Under the pieces are notes generated by a model. That model made no database searches. It was not told where the DNA came from and was given only the letters and a program-made list of their open reading frames with translations. Position numbers and translations under genes: made by a program. A DNA stretch of 61,966 bases from Geobacteraceae bacterium (GTDB lineage: Bacteria; Desulfobacterota; Desulfuromonadia; Geobacterales; DSM-12255): contig JACABD010000010.1 of the NCBI GenBank assembly GCA_013377075.1, positions 7,477-69,442 on the forward strand. Direction: 5' to 3'. Shown in pieces: positions 37,054 to 45,196 of this stretch. Numbering within the stretch: position 1 is the stretch's first letter; every line of letters starts with the position of its first letter.

Positions 37054-37847
37054 CACAGACCTGCCGAATCGAGCGAGTTTTCAGCCTGCTGCACCCGCAA
37101 ATGCCTGCGTATATCCGACCCTGCAAGTTGTTGGCGATCGCGAAGCCTGTCAACAAACCCCCGAAAAAAACCGACCTGTTTCGTAGCCACCAGGGGGGTC
37201 ATGACGTTGATCAGAGGGAGATATGTCTGCACCGGTACCGAATGCCGCTCCCAGCCGCTCACCAGATGTTCCATAACTGCAGCCATATCCTCCTCTGGAA
37301 GGCTTGCAGAACCGGCAGAAAACTGTAACAGCGGAACAATACCCTCCTGCAGCAGCTCGTCTGCCCGACTCTTTGTCCGGGCCGGCGCTTCATCACCAAG
37401 CAGCAATGTCGCTGCCGTACCCCAGCGGGGGAAAATCGTCCTGGCTGCCTGCAAAAGTGGCGACAGCCCGACCGTATGGTCTTCATTGCTGACATCCACT
37501 GGGAAAACCAGATTATCCACTCCGGCAGCATAAATCCGCTCCAATCTGGCTACATCGACAGACATCTCCAGACCGGCCATGAGACGGACATGGAAGTTTT
37601 TCTTGATCTGGCGGGCCATCTCTTCACCCTGAAGAAACATCTCCCCGGAACCGAAAGTGAGAAAAAACAGTGCGGTCGCTTCTGTACAGAAACTGTCGAA
37701 CATGGTCTCCAAGGTTTCATAGACAGGCAGTGCTCCGCCGACAAAAAAAACGCTCTGCTCACGGTAGAGACTATCTGTAGCAGGAGCATACCTGTTGCCC
37801 CCGATCAGGAAGTTGAGCCTGTTTTTGTCAATAACCAGATTGGCCAT
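37053..37847 (-). CDS. uncharacterised protein of the sulfate-assimilation operon
   Basis: A 264-aa soluble protein I do not recognise. Alternating strands and helices such as VRLMAGLEMSVDVARLERI, GVDNLVFPVDVSNED and GIVPLLQFSAGS suggest a TIM-barrel-like fold resembling the second half of radical SAM proteins, but there is no Cys-rich cluster motif. It is the first gene after the promoter at 37921-37949 and overlaps the permease gene by 1 nt. Position therefore ties it to sulfate uptake or activation. The ribosome binding site is weak (GGTGA). Confidence 0.75.
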   Translation of the reverse strand: MANLVIDKNRLNFLIGGNRYAPATDSLYREQSVFFVGGALPVYETLETMFDSFCTEATALFFLTFGSGEMFLQGEEMARQIKKNFHVRLMAGLEMSVDVARLERIYAAGVDNLVFPVDVSNEDHTVGLSPLLQAARTIFPRWGTAATLLLGDEAPARTKSRADELLQEGIVPLLQFSAGSASLPEEDMAAVMEHLVSGWERHSVPVQTYLPLINVMTPLVATKQVGFFRGFVDRLRDRQQLAGSDIRRHLRVQQAENSLDSAGL

Positions 37848-37920
37848 GGGTCACCGGAAACCATACGGCATTAGACTGTTTTGCCGGCAAAAGGAACGAA
37901 CGCGCAATCAACATGATTAA

Positions 37921-37949
37921 TTTATAGCGTGGATGTATTTAAAGGTCAA
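37921..37949 (-). promoter_or_regulatory. sigma70 promoter of the second sulfate transcription unit
   Basis: On the minus strand TTGACC (37944-37949) and TATAAA (37921-37926) are separated by 17 bp, directly downstream of a large palindrome. It would drive the unknown gene, permease, cysH, cysD and cysN. Confidence 0.7.
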
Positions 37950-37991
37950 GACAAAAAACTATTACCCTATAGGATTAATAGTTTTTTGTCT
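37949..37991. promoter_or_regulatory. large perfect palindrome, candidate operator or activator site
   Basis: Two perfect 16-nt arms (AGACAAAAAACTATTA and its reverse complement) flank an 11-nt centre containing the palindrome CCTATAGG. It begins at the last base of the -35 box of the promoter at 37921. The box CTATTAATCCTATAGGGTA (37963-37981, minus strand) inside it recurs upstream of sbp. It could also act as a terminator-like hairpin after cysA, but its exact placement against the -35 favours regulation. Confidence 0.65.
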
Positions 37992-38040
37992 TCGGAAAGG
38001 AGCTGCACTTGACACTACCATTGGCAATAACATGCAGAGA

Positions 38041-39063
38041 CTATATCTGATAATCCTCAACAAAGACTCTCACCTGCCGCGGTCTAACAAAAACCGATTC
38101 ACCCTGCTGCAGTCCCAGATTCTGGTAAATATCCCTGGTCAGCTCAGCTTCGATCAGCTCATTATTTTGTTTCATGGCCAGGGTGATTCTCACTGACGGT
38201 CCGAGCTTCTGAATGTGCCGGATCTCTGCCTGTAGTGCCGTTGCATCCTGTTGGCTGCGGTCGATCTCGATGTCATGGGAGCGGACATAGGCTACCGACC
38301 CGTCGTTGCCGTGATCGCTCTGCAGTCTGCCGTGAAAGAGATTTACATTACCGAGAAAGTTGAGAACAAAGGGATTGGCAGGATGCTCATAAACCTGGTC
38401 AGGGGTTCCTGACTGCTCGATCCGCCCCTTGTTCATAACGACAATGCGGTCAGCAACCTCCAGCGCCTCTTCCTGATCATGGGTGACAAAAACAGAAGTT
38501 ACATGGATCTCGTCATGCAGCCGCCGCAGCCAGCGGCGCAGTTCGGCCCGCACCTGGGCATCCAGCGCACCGAAGGGCTCATCCAGTAGCAGCACCTGCG
38601 GCTCCACCGCCAGGGCCCGGGCCAGGGCGATCCGTTGGCGCTGGCCGCCGGAAAGTTGAGCCGGATAACGGCCTGCCATACCTTCCAGCTGCACCAGACG
38701 CAGCAGTTCATTCACCTTGTCCCTGATCTCCCCCTTTGCAGGACGGGTGCTCTTCGGGCGGACATTGAGACCGAAGGCGACGTTATCAAAAACGGTCATA
38801 TGTTTAAACAGGGCATAATGCTGGAAGACGAACCCGACCTTGCGCTCCCGGACATGGCTTTCGGTCGTATCCGCGCCATTGAACAGAATCCGGCCGCTGT
38901 CTGCATTCTCGAGACCGGCAATGATCCTCAGCAGGGTTGTTTTGCCTGAGCCGGACGGCCCCAGGAGCGCCACCAGTTCGCCGGAAGGGATAGAGAGGCT
39001 GACATCTTTCAGGGCAGTGAAGCTGCCGAACTGCTTGGATATTTGATCAATTTCGATACTCAT
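38041..39063 (-). CDS. cysA: sulfate/thiosulfate ABC importer ATP-binding protein
   Basis: A 340-aa ATPase of the CysTWA importer. Walker A is [10 protein letters not shown] (35-44), the signature [15 protein letters not shown] and Walker [13 protein letters not shown] follow. A C-terminal beta-rich regulatory domain (about 240-340, [12 protein letters not shown] onward) is typical of CysA. The ribosome binding site GAGGAG sits before the ATG, 25 bp after cysW. It is the last gene of the first sulfate transcription unit. Confidence 0.95.
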   Translation of the reverse strand: MSIEIDQISKQFGSFTALKDVSLSIPSGELVALLGPSGSGKTTLLRIIAGLENADSGRILFNGADTTESHVRERKVGFVFQHYALFKHMTVFDNVAFGLNVRPKSTRPAKGEIRDKVNELLRLVQLEGMAGRYPAQLSGGQRQRIALARALAVEPQVLLLDEPFGALDAQVRAELRRWLRRLHDEIHVTSVFVTHDQEEALEVADRIVVMNKGRIEQSGTPDQVYEHPANPFVLNFLGNVNLFHGRLQSDHGNDGSVAYVRSHDIEIDRSQQDATALQAEIRHIQKLGPSVRITLAMKQNNELIEAELTRDIYQNLGLQQGESVFVRPRQVRVFVEDYQI

Positions 39064-39088
39064 TTGTTCTCCTCAACTGGACAGCTTA

Positions 39089-39928
39089 TTAGCTTTTCAA
39101 CTGCTGCTGGACCTTCCACTCGGCAATAGTCTTGATTGCCAGGGTAATCAAGGCGAGAAAAGCCAGCAGCGACGCCACGGCAAAGGCAGCGGTATAGTTA
39201 TATTCGTTGTAAAGAATCTCCACCTGTAACGGCACAGTGTTGGTAGTACCGCGGATGTGCCCGGAGACCACTGACACGGCTCCGAATTCCCCCATGGCCC
39301 TGGCGTTGCAGAGAATAACGCCGTAGATGATCCCCCACTTGATATTGGGCAGGGTCACCCGGAAAAACGTCTGCAGCCCCGTTGCGCCCAGCACCATGGC
39401 GGCCTCTTCCTCATCCCGGCCCTGGGATTCCATCAAGGGGATCAGCTCCCGGGCAATAAAGGGGAAGGTAACAAAAACCGTTGCCAGGATAATCCCCGGG
39501 GCGGCGAAGATAATTTTGATGTCGTGGCTTTCGAGAAAGGGGCCCAGCCACCCCTGGCGGCCAAAGATGAGTACGTAGATCAGGCCGGAAATGACCGGCG
39601 ACACGGAAAACGGCAGATCGATCAGGGTGATCAGCAGCCCCTTGCCGGGGAAGCTGAACTTGGCAATGGCCCAAGAGGCGGCCACACCGAAGACCAGGTT
39701 GAGCGGCACGGCAATGAACGCCACCAGCAGCGTCAGCTTGATCGCTGCCACCGTGTCCTGCTCCCGCAACGCCGTCAGATAGACCGAAACACCTTTTTCA
39801 AAGGCCTGACTGAATACCGCAGCCAGAGGGATAAAGAGGAACAGGGCCAGAAACCCGAGGGCTATGGCAGTCAGTAACCAGCGAACTGCTGCCTGCTCGG
39901 TCAAAGTTTTAGATCTGTTTATTGACAT
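39089..39928 (-). CDS. cysW: sulfate ABC transporter permease CysW
   Basis: A 279-aa membrane permease with six helices and the EAA-type loop [22 protein letters not shown] that contacts Cys[19 protein letters not shown] is the CysW signature region. The ATG at 39928 is preferred because GAGG lies 4 nt upstream. An in-frame ATG four codons earlier has no ribosome binding site. The palindromic element B separates it from cysT. Confidence 0.94.
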   Translation of the reverse strand: MSINRSKTLTEQAAVRWLLTAIALGFLALFLFIPLAAVFSQAFEKGVSVYLTALREQDTVAAIKLTLLVAFIAVPLNLVFGVAASWAIAKFSFPGKGLLITLIDLPFSVSPVISGLIYVLIFGRQGWLGPFLESHDIKIIFAAPGIILATVFVTFPFIARELIPLMESQGRDEEEAAMVLGATGLQTFFRVTLPNIKWGIIYGVILCNARAMGEFGAVSVVSGHIRGTTNTVPLQVEILYNEYNYTAAFAVASLLAFLALITLAIKTIAEWKVQQQLKS

Positions 39929-39958
39929 ACAGCCTCGCATAATCAGGAAATTCTTGCC

Positions 39959-40080
39959 GTGCGTTCAGCTTTGGGTCAGATCCGGTTTGGACGATTGAGC
40001 GAAACCGCAGGCGTAGCAGCGCTACGTCGAGGATTGCGCAATTGAGGCCGGGCCGGAGATGTCCCGAAGATAGACGCACT
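39959..40080. repeat. palindromic intergenic element B (about 122 bp) between cysT and cysW
   Basis: A long imperfect palindrome centred on GCGTAGC-AGC-GCTACGT (40011-40027). Its ends are also inverted: GTGCGTTCAGCTTTGGG on the left and, on the other strand from the right, GTGCGTCTATCTTCGGG. It starts directly after the cysT stop codon. Core, length and post-stop placement match element A, but the arm sequences differ, so the two look like separate subfamilies of one repeat type. Confidence 0.8.
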
Positions 40081-40081
40081 C

Positions 40082-40912
40082 TCATTCGGCGTACCTCCTG
40101 CTCCACTTCTGCAACAGGTTGATGACAAGCAGCATCACAAATGATGACACCAGCATGACTGTGGCAATGGCCGTGGCGCCACGGTAGTCATACTGCTCCA
40201 GCTTGGTAATGATCAGTAGCGGCGTAATTTCCGAAACCATCGGCATATTGCCGGCAATGAAGATGATGGAGCCGTACTCGCCGACCCCACGGGCAAAAGC
40301 CAGTGCAAAGCCGGTCAAGATCGATGGTGTGAGCAGCGGAAAAATCACTGTGCGAAAGGTCTGCCAGCGGCTGGCCCCCAGGCAGGCGGCAGCCTCCTCT
40401 ATCTCCTTGTCCAGCTCCTCAATCACCGGCTGAACGGTCCTGACAACAAAGGGGAGGCCGATAAAGATCATTGCCACCGTAATGCCCAGTGGCGTAAAGG
40501 CTACCTTTATGCCATGGGACTCGAGGTGACGTCCGATCCAGCCGTTCGCCGAGTAGACCGTGGCCAGAGTTATACCGGCGACAGCTGTCGGCAGGGCAAA
40601 TGGGAGATCCACCAGCGCATCCACAAACCGCCTCCCCGGGAAACTGTAGCGTACCAGCACCCAGGCCACCAACAGCCCGAAGACGGCATTGACTCCTGCG
40701 GCTGCCAGCGCCGCACCGAAAGTAACCTTATATGAAGCCAGCACCCGCGGTGTTGACACAGCGGCAACGAATTCCGGCCAGGTAAAATCGGCTGCCTTGA
40801 ATACCAGTGCTGACAGCGGCAGCAGCACGATGAGGCTCAGGTAGAGCAGGGTGTAGCCCATGGTCGGGCCGAAACCCGGGAGGACATTGTTGTGTCTGGC
40901 TGCCAGCTTCAT
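40082..40912 (-). CDS. cysT: sulfate ABC transporter permease CysT
   Basis: A 276-aa membrane permease with six helices. The EAA loop is EIEEAAACLGASRWQTFRTVIFP and the CysT motif FARGVGEYGSIIFIAGNMP is present (both read in parts). The ribosome binding site AGGAG lies upstream of the ATG, 8 bp after sbp. It pairs with CysW as the transmembrane channel for sulfate or thiosulfate. Element B lies immediately after its stop codon. Confidence 0.95.
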   Translation of the reverse strand: MKLAARHNNVLPGFGPTMGYTLLYLSLIVLLPLSALVFKAADFTWPEFVAAVSTPRVLASYKVTFGAALAAAGVNAVFGLLVAWVLVRYSFPGRRFVDALVDLPFALPTAVAGITLATVYSANGWIGRHLESHGIKVAFTPLGITVAMIFIGLPFVVRTVQPVIEELDKEIEEAAACLGASRWQTFRTVIFPLLTPSILTGFALAFARGVGEYGSIIFIAGNMPMVSEITPLLIITKLEQYDYRGATAIATVMLVSSFVMLLVINLLQKWSRRYAE

Positions 40913-40920
40913 GATAACTC

Positions 40921-41922
40921 CTACCTGCGCCCTTCTATGATCTGATCGAACACTCCGCCATCGGCAAAGTGGGTCTTCTGGGCTTTCTGCCAGCCGCCAA
41001 AAGCCTTGTCGATGGTGTACAGCTTCACCTTGGCAAGCTTGGTCGGAATTTTCGCATTTATCGGCCGGTAGTAATGCTTGGCAGCGATTTTTTGCCCTTC
41101 GTCGCTATAAAGGTACTGCAGGTACTCTTCAGCCACCTTGCGGGTACCTCGCTTGTCTGCCACTTTATCGACAACCGTCACCGGCGGTTCGGCCAGGATG
41201 CTTTCGGACGGGGTCACGACCTCGAATTTGTCAGGTCCGAGCTCATTGATGGCCAGAAATGCTTCATTTTCCCAGGCCAGCAGTACATCGCCAAGGCCGC
41301 GCTGGACAAAGGTGTTGGTAGAGCCGCGGGCGCCGGAATCAAGTACCGGCACATTCTTGAACAGTTTCGTGACAAACTCTCTGGCTTTGGCGTCATTGCC
41401 CCCTTTCTGATGAAGCGCATAGGCCCAGGCTGCCAGATAGTTCCAGCGGGCTCCGCCCGAGGTCTTTGGATTTGGAGTTATGACCGAAATGCCAGGTTTG
41501 ACCAGATCGTCCCAGTTACTGATCTTTTTCGGATTTCCTTTCCGGACAAGAAAGACAATGGTTGAGGTATAAGGTGAGCTGTTATGGGGATGTTCCTTCT
41601 GCCAGCCCGGCTTGATCAGACCCTTTTCGGCTATGGCATCAATATCGTAGGCCAGTGCCAGGGTTACGATGTCAGCCTCAAGACCATCAATGACCGCCCG
41701 TGCCTGCTTGCCTGAACCGCCGTGGGACTGCTTGATTGTCACCTTGTCACCGGTTTTTTTCTGCCAGTATTTGGCAAAGGCATTGTTGTAATCGGTGTAG
41801 AGTTCGCGGGTAGGATCATAGGATACGTTCAGCAGGGTTATATCGGCAGCGGTGGCTGTGAGTACTGTTGCAACGGTAAGTATCAGACTTGTCAGAACTG
41901 TTATTACGTTTCGGGATCCCAT
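40921..41922 (-). CDS. sbp: periplasmic sulfate-binding protein
   Basis: A 333-aa solute-binding protein with a signal peptide (hydrophobic run to about residue 25, cleavage near TATAA). The mature start [19 protein letters not shown] and the [20 protein letters not shown] motif are those of Sbp/CysP proteins; the Ser/Gly-rich loop binds sulfate. [20 protein letters not shown] is another family block. The ribosome binding site AAGGAG precedes the ATG. It heads the ABC-transporter unit, with promoter and box at 42018-42079. Confidence 0.96.
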   Translation of the reverse strand: MGSRNVITVLTSLILTVATVLTATAADITLLNVSYDPTRELYTDYNNAFAKYWQKKTGDKVTIKQSHGGSGKQARAVIDGLEADIVTLALAYDIDAIAEKGLIKPGWQKEHPHNSSPYTSTIVFLVRKGNPKKISNWDDLVKPGISVITPNPKTSGGARWNYLAAWAYALHQKGGNDAKAREFVTKLFKNVPVLDSGARGSTNTFVQRGLGDVLLAWENEAFLAINELGPDKFEVVTPSESILAEPPVTVVDKVADKRGTRKVAEEYLQYLYSDEGQKIAAKHYYRPINAKIPTKLAKVKLYTIDKAFGGWQKAQKTHFADGGVFDQIIEGRR

Positions 41923-42017
41923 TGTTTCTCCTTATGTCCTATGGTTTTTGTAGTTTTTTACGATATAAAATTTGAGTCCGTAAAGACCCATAGTTAACTC
42001 TGAACAAGAATGAACAG

Positions 42018-42047
42018 AACCTACAACAAACCCACTAAAACTGTCAA
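42018..42047 (-). promoter_or_regulatory. sigma70 promoter of the sbp-cysTWA unit
   Basis: On the minus strand a perfect TTGACA (42042-42047) lies 18 bp from TAGGTT (42018-42023). The 5' leader is about 90 nt. A CTATGG arm (41988-41993) and a CCATAG arm (41939-41944) could pair over the leader just before the ribosome binding site. Confidence 0.6.
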
Positions 42048-42060
42048 GTATTATTTTATA

Positions 42061-42079
42061 TAGCCTATCGTTTTAGTAG
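42061..42079 (-). promoter_or_regulatory. conserved sulfur-regulon box upstream of the sbp promoter
   Basis: Minus-strand box CTACTAAAACGATAGGCTA, 14/19 identical to the box inside the palindrome at 37963-37981. In both promoters exactly 13 bp separate the box from the -35 hexamer. Such placement fits an activator-type site, though a repressor is not excluded. The regulator is not encoded nearby. Confidence 0.65.
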
Positions 42080-42110
42080 ATATTATGAAAGCCGGGTCTG
42101 TTCTTCGCCT

Positions 42111-42139
42111 TTGACAAGCACCGGGTACGGATATATAGT
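42111..42139 (+). promoter_or_regulatory. strong sigma70-like promoter for the 77-aa gene
   Basis: A perfect TTGACA (42111-42116) and TATAGT (42134-42139) are 17 bp apart, about 75 bp before the ATG at 42219, divergent from the sbp promoter. Confidence 0.65.
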
Positions 42140-42218
42140 TGCTCCTCTGTTTTCCGCAGCTAGATAAACAGGGCAGTTCCCAGGATTTACATGCAACGGG
42201 ATTTGAAAAGGAGTAAAA

Positions 42219-42452
42219 ATGAAGCTGACAGGTGCACCCAAACTTGTTGTCTGGGCGGAAAAGATCAGAATGGATCGGCTGAAAGTCTGGAAGGAAACCT
42301 CTCCGGAGATTTTTGCAGCCATTGAAGCCATCGTTACCCGGGAGACCAGCGCCGACTGGTGGATCGCCCATAAGGACAAAGGGCTGGAGGTAGTCTGTAA
42401 ACTGCTGATGACGGGCAAGCTACAGGGGAAACCTGCAAAGGCTAAAAGGTAG
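42219..42452 (+). CDS. small protein of unknown function
   Basis: A 77-aa soluble protein starting MKLTGAPKLVVWAEKIRMDR, basic at the C-terminus. It has an excellent ribosome binding site (AAGGAG, 5-6 nt from the ATG) and a strong promoter upstream, so it is very likely real. No motif is recognised. It is divergent from sbp and converges on the DUF1456 gene, 2 bp away. Confidence 0.75.
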   Translation: MKLTGAPKLVVWAEKIRMDRLKVWKETSPEIFAAIEAIVTRETSADWWIAHKDKGLEVVCKLLMTGKLQGKPAKAKR

Positions 42453-42454
42453 CG

Positions 42455-42919
42455 CTATTTACCCCGCAGCCCCAGCCCCTTGATAAAGCCGCCGAGCAGC
42501 TGGTCGTTACATTCCCGATAGTGTTTGTTCCCCTGCTTTCTGAATAGTGCAGATATCTCCTGCTTCGAGATGACGATGTCTGCCAGTTTTAAAGTCTCCG
42601 CCAGATCATCTTCTTTTAAGTCCAGGGCAATTCGCAGCTTCTTCAGGATGTCATTATTGGTCAATTCCTGGACCGGATTTGCCGTTGGAAGAGGTTTCCC
42701 TTCCTCTTGTCCCCGGTTATGAATGATCAGGCCCTCAAGGAAAAACCCCATTATCGGGTTGCTGCAGGGGATGTAGTCGTCCTCTTCCGCTGTTTTTGAA
42801 AACGCGTCAATGGTAGATTGTCCCATCTCAAGGCCAGCGGCTTTGAAAATCTGTACCGTGGTTTCATCATCAAGATTCAGGGATTCACGGATAGTGCGTA
42901 ATATATCGTTATTGGCCAT
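42455..42919 (-). CDS. DUF1456 family protein (YehS-like)
   Basis: A 154-aa protein made of two similar halves (NNDILRTIRESLNLDDETTV and NNDILKKLRIALDLKEDDLA), the hallmark of the DUF1456/YehS family, each followed by an ALFRKQ-type helix. Function is unknown in the literature I recall. The ATG at 42919 has AAGGAG 6 nt upstream. The longer frame from 42955 has no ribosome binding site. Confidence 0.88.
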   Translation of the reverse strand: MANNDILRTIRESLNLDDETTVQIFKAAGLEMGQSTIDAFSKTAEEDDYIPCSNPIMGFFLEGLIIHNRGQEEGKPLPTANPVQELTNNDILKKLRIALDLKEDDLAETLKLADIVISKQEISALFRKQGNKHYRECNDQLLGGFIKGLGLRGK

Positions 42920-43029
42920 TATGGTCTCCTTCAAGCGACGATTTCTTTTCGGCAATGAAGCTAACAGAAATACCGGCTAATATCCATGGTAAAGGCTTAC
43001 CTCATCTCAGGCAAAGGGGGGAGAGGGTG

Positions 43030-43058
43030 TTGACAGCCCTGCCTTTGCGCTGTATTGT
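43030..43058 (+). promoter_or_regulatory. sigma70-like promoter for a long leader before the cupin gene
   Basis: A perfect TTGACA (43030-43035) and TATTGT (43053-43058) are 17 bp apart. The nearest full gene downstream starts at 43335, leaving a leader of about 270 nt. Confidence 0.5.
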
Positions 43059-43085
43059 GAGCAATCTTTTATCTGCCGGAGTGTG

Positions 43086-43259
43086 ATGATGTTGCAGAAG
43101 CCAGGGATAATTTCAGAGCCGCTGTACCGTGGATGACCGGTGGGGCGGCTTTGTTTTTTGTGGAGTCGTGAGGAGATGGGCAAGATTGGAACTGCGTTGA
43201 AGTCCAGGGAAATGGGGTGGTTATACAAACGGAGAAAACGAAGTTCCAACAAGGCTTAG
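43086..43259 (+). other. three tandem micro-ORFs in the cupin leader
   Basis: Within the 415-bp gap between the DUF1456 and cupin genes, three very short frames follow one another. They are 43086-43136 (16 aa, GGAG 4 nt upstream), 43133-43171 (12 aa, ATGA overlap with the first) and 43176-43259 (27 aa, strongly basic, beginning 4 nt after the previous stop). Whether they are translated is unknown; chance is possible at this size. Confidence 0.25.
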
Positions 43260-43283
43260 GACCTGCCCTAAAACAGGCAGGTC
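43260..43283 (+). other. RNA hairpin in the cupin leader
   Basis: GACCTGCC and GGCAGGTC are perfect 8-bp arms with an 8-nt loop, beginning at the base after the third micro-ORF's stop codon. There is no T-run, so it is not a typical terminator. It could control the cupin gene 50 nt downstream. Confidence 0.4.
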
Positions 43284-43334
43284 AAAGCCATGCCCGGTGT
43301 CGCAAAAAAATGAATATAAAACAAGGAACCCATA

Positions 43335-43658
43335 TTGTTCACAAAACAGAGCAACGACGGCTACAAACAGGTACTCGACGGAATACACATGAAGACTCTG
43401 GTGCATGGTGACAAGAGTCTGATGGTGGAGTTCAGACTGCAAAAGGGAGCAAGTCTGCCGCTTCACTCCCACCCCCACGAGCAGACCGGCTATCTGGTGA
43501 GCGGGCGGATGCAGCTTGAGATTGGCGGAACTCCCCATGATCTCCTGCCTGGGGATAGCTGGTGCATCCCCGGCGATCTGCTCCATGGAGCCGTGATCAT
43601 CGAGGATTCGGTGGCGGTGGAAGTCTTCTCGCCGGTGCGTGAGGACTACCTGCCGTAA
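43335..43658 (+). CDS. cupin domain protein
   Basis: A 107-aa single-domain cupin. The metal-binding motif 1 is LHSHPHEQTGYLVSGRMQLE (His/His/Glu-type ligands), and motif 2 is PGDSWCIPGDLLHGAVI. Such proteins bind a metal and may be an isomerase, dioxygenase or sensor; no specific substrate is implied. The start is TTG at 43335 with AAGGAA 6 nt upstream. It ends in a strong bidirectional terminator. Confidence 0.88.
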   Translation: MFTKQSNDGYKQVLDGIHMKTLVHGDKSLMVEFRLQKGASLPLHSHPHEQTGYLVSGRMQLEIGGTPHDLLPGDSWCIPGDLLHGAVIIEDSVAVEVFSPVREDYLP

Positions 43659-43680
43659 AATTATATTTGAATAAACATGC

Positions 43681-43728
43681 AAAAGCGCCGTGAATCCCTT
43701 CGCTACAGGGTTTCACGGCGCTTTTTTT
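43681..43728. terminator. bidirectional intrinsic terminator between the cupin and tolC-like genes
   Basis: An AGCGCCGTGAA...TTTCACGGCGCT stem, extended by CCCT/AGGG with one mismatch, has A-runs on the left and seven T on the right. It serves both converging transcripts. Confidence 0.88.
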
Positions 43729-43755
43729 ATTACCACTTCTGATAAGCGGAAAAAC

Positions 43756-45195
43756 CTACTTCCACCCACCCCCAAGCACCTTATACAAACTCACCAGATT
43801 TGCCTGATCAACGAGGCGCACTCCGATCAAATTCTGCTTGGCTGCATAGAGAGAACGCTGTGAATCAAGAACAGTCAGATACCCGTCAACCCCTTTATCA
43901 TAACGGGCCTGGGAGAGCTTGAGACTCTCTGCTGTTGCGTCGGTAAAAGATTGCTGGGCAGAGAGCTGTTCATCGATGGTGCCGCGCTGGGCAAGGCTGT
44001 CTGCCACCTCACGGAAGGCTGACTGGATGGCTTTCTCGTATTTTGCAACTGCAATGTTACGATCAACTTCGGCCACTGCCAGGTTTGCCTTGTTGGTTCC
44101 AGCGTCAAAAATCGGCACGGAAATACGCGGGGCAAAGCTCCAGGCAAAGGAGCCTCCTTTGAAGAGTCCGCTCAGTTCGTCGCTGCCAAGACCGACGGAA
44201 GAGACGAGGGTGATGCGCGGGAAGAAGGCCGCCCTGGCTGCGCCGATGTTGGCATTGGCGGCTTTCAGATCACCCTCGGTCTGGAGGATGTCGGGGCGGT
44301 TTAAGAGAACGTCTGACGGCAGGCCGGGGACGATATCCTTGAGTGAAGTAAGCGCTTCGCCAAGAGCCTGCGGCAGCAGGTCAGCAGGGACGTTTGAGCC
44401 TACCAGCAGGTTCAAGGCGTTTTCATCCTGGGCTACCAGGGTGGTGTAACGGGCAATGTCCACCCGGGCAGCATCGACGCTGGTTCGTGCCTGATTGAGG
44501 TCGAGGGCGGAAGATATACCTGCTTCGTAGCGGCTGTTTATCAGCTTGTACGCTTCCATCTGACTGACCAGGGTCATTCTGGCAAGGGAGAGCCGCTCCT
44601 TGTCAGCGGCCAGGGAGAGCCAGGCTGCAGCCACCTGGGAAACCAGGCTGATCTGGACACTCCGCTGTGCCTGCTCTGTGGCGAGATACTGCTCCAGCGC
44701 CTGATCCTTGAGACTCCGCACTCTGCCGAAGAGATCGACTTCGTATGAGCTGACACCGAGACCGACACTGTACTGATCCGTAACCATGGCTTTTCCTGTT
44801 GAAGAGAGATCAACAGGAATCCGTTGCACAGTAGCTGCAGCAGTGGCATCCAGGTGCGGCATCAGGTCGGCGCGCCTGATCTGATAGAGCGCCTGGGCCC
44901 GTTCAATATTGAGGGCGGCAATTCTGAGGTCGCGGTTATTCTGCAGTGACAGTTCGATGATCTTCTGCAATTGGGGGTCAACAAAAAATTCCCGCCAGGG
45001 AACTTCTGCCACCGCTTTTTTCGTGGCTTTGGCATCAGGAACCTGATAGGCGTGGCCTTTCGGCCAGGCAGCATTGACAGGCGCTGGCGGTTGTTCGTAT
45101 TTCGGAGCCATGGTGCTGCAGCCGCTAAGGGCAAAAAGTGCTGTGGCAGCTGTTGCCGCGCCGAGTCTGCTCTTGTTAAAAATTTTCATACTCAT
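43756..45195 (-). CDS. efflux RND outer-membrane lipoprotein (NodT/OprM type)
   Basis: A 479-aa TolC-family channel. It has a lipoprotein signal with the lipobox LSGC (Cys26), then two outer-membrane-efflux repeats with long helices (ALNIERAQALYQIRRADLMP and VAEVDRNIAVAKYEKAIQ). VPWREFFVDPQLQKII and LLNRPDILQTEGDLKAA are NodT-family blocks. The ATG at 45195 lies 9 nt after GGAGG, which itself overlaps the end of the RND pump gene. It is the last gene of the tetR-acrA-acrB-tolC operon. Confidence 0.92.
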   Translation of the reverse strand: MSMKIFNKSRLGAATAATALFALSGCSTMAPKYEQPPAPVNAAWPKGHAYQVPDAKATKKAVAEVPWREFFVDPQLQKIIELSLQNNRDLRIAALNIERAQALYQIRRADLMPHLDATAAATVQRIPVDLSSTGKAMVTDQYSVGLGVSSYEVDLFGRVRSLKDQALEQYLATEQAQRSVQISLVSQVAAAWLSLAADKERLSLARMTLVSQMEAYKLINSRYEAGISSALDLNQARTSVDAARVDIARYTTLVAQDENALNLLVGSNVPADLLPQALGEALTSLKDIVPGLPSDVLLNRPDILQTEGDLKAANANIGAARAAFFPRITLVSSVGLGSDELSGLFKGGSFAWSFAPRISVPIFDAGTNKANLAVAEVDRNIAVAKYEKAIQSAFREVADSLAQRGTIDEQLSAQQSFTDATAESLKLSQARYDKGVDGYLTVLDSQRSLYAAKQNLIGVRLVDQANLVSLYKVLGGGWK

Positions 45196-45196
45196 A

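Noticed and set aside
43007-43252. 81-codon minus-strand frame in the cupin leader region
   Set aside because: It has no ribosome binding site, low coding character and lies opposite the promoter and micro-ORFs. Judged noncoding.
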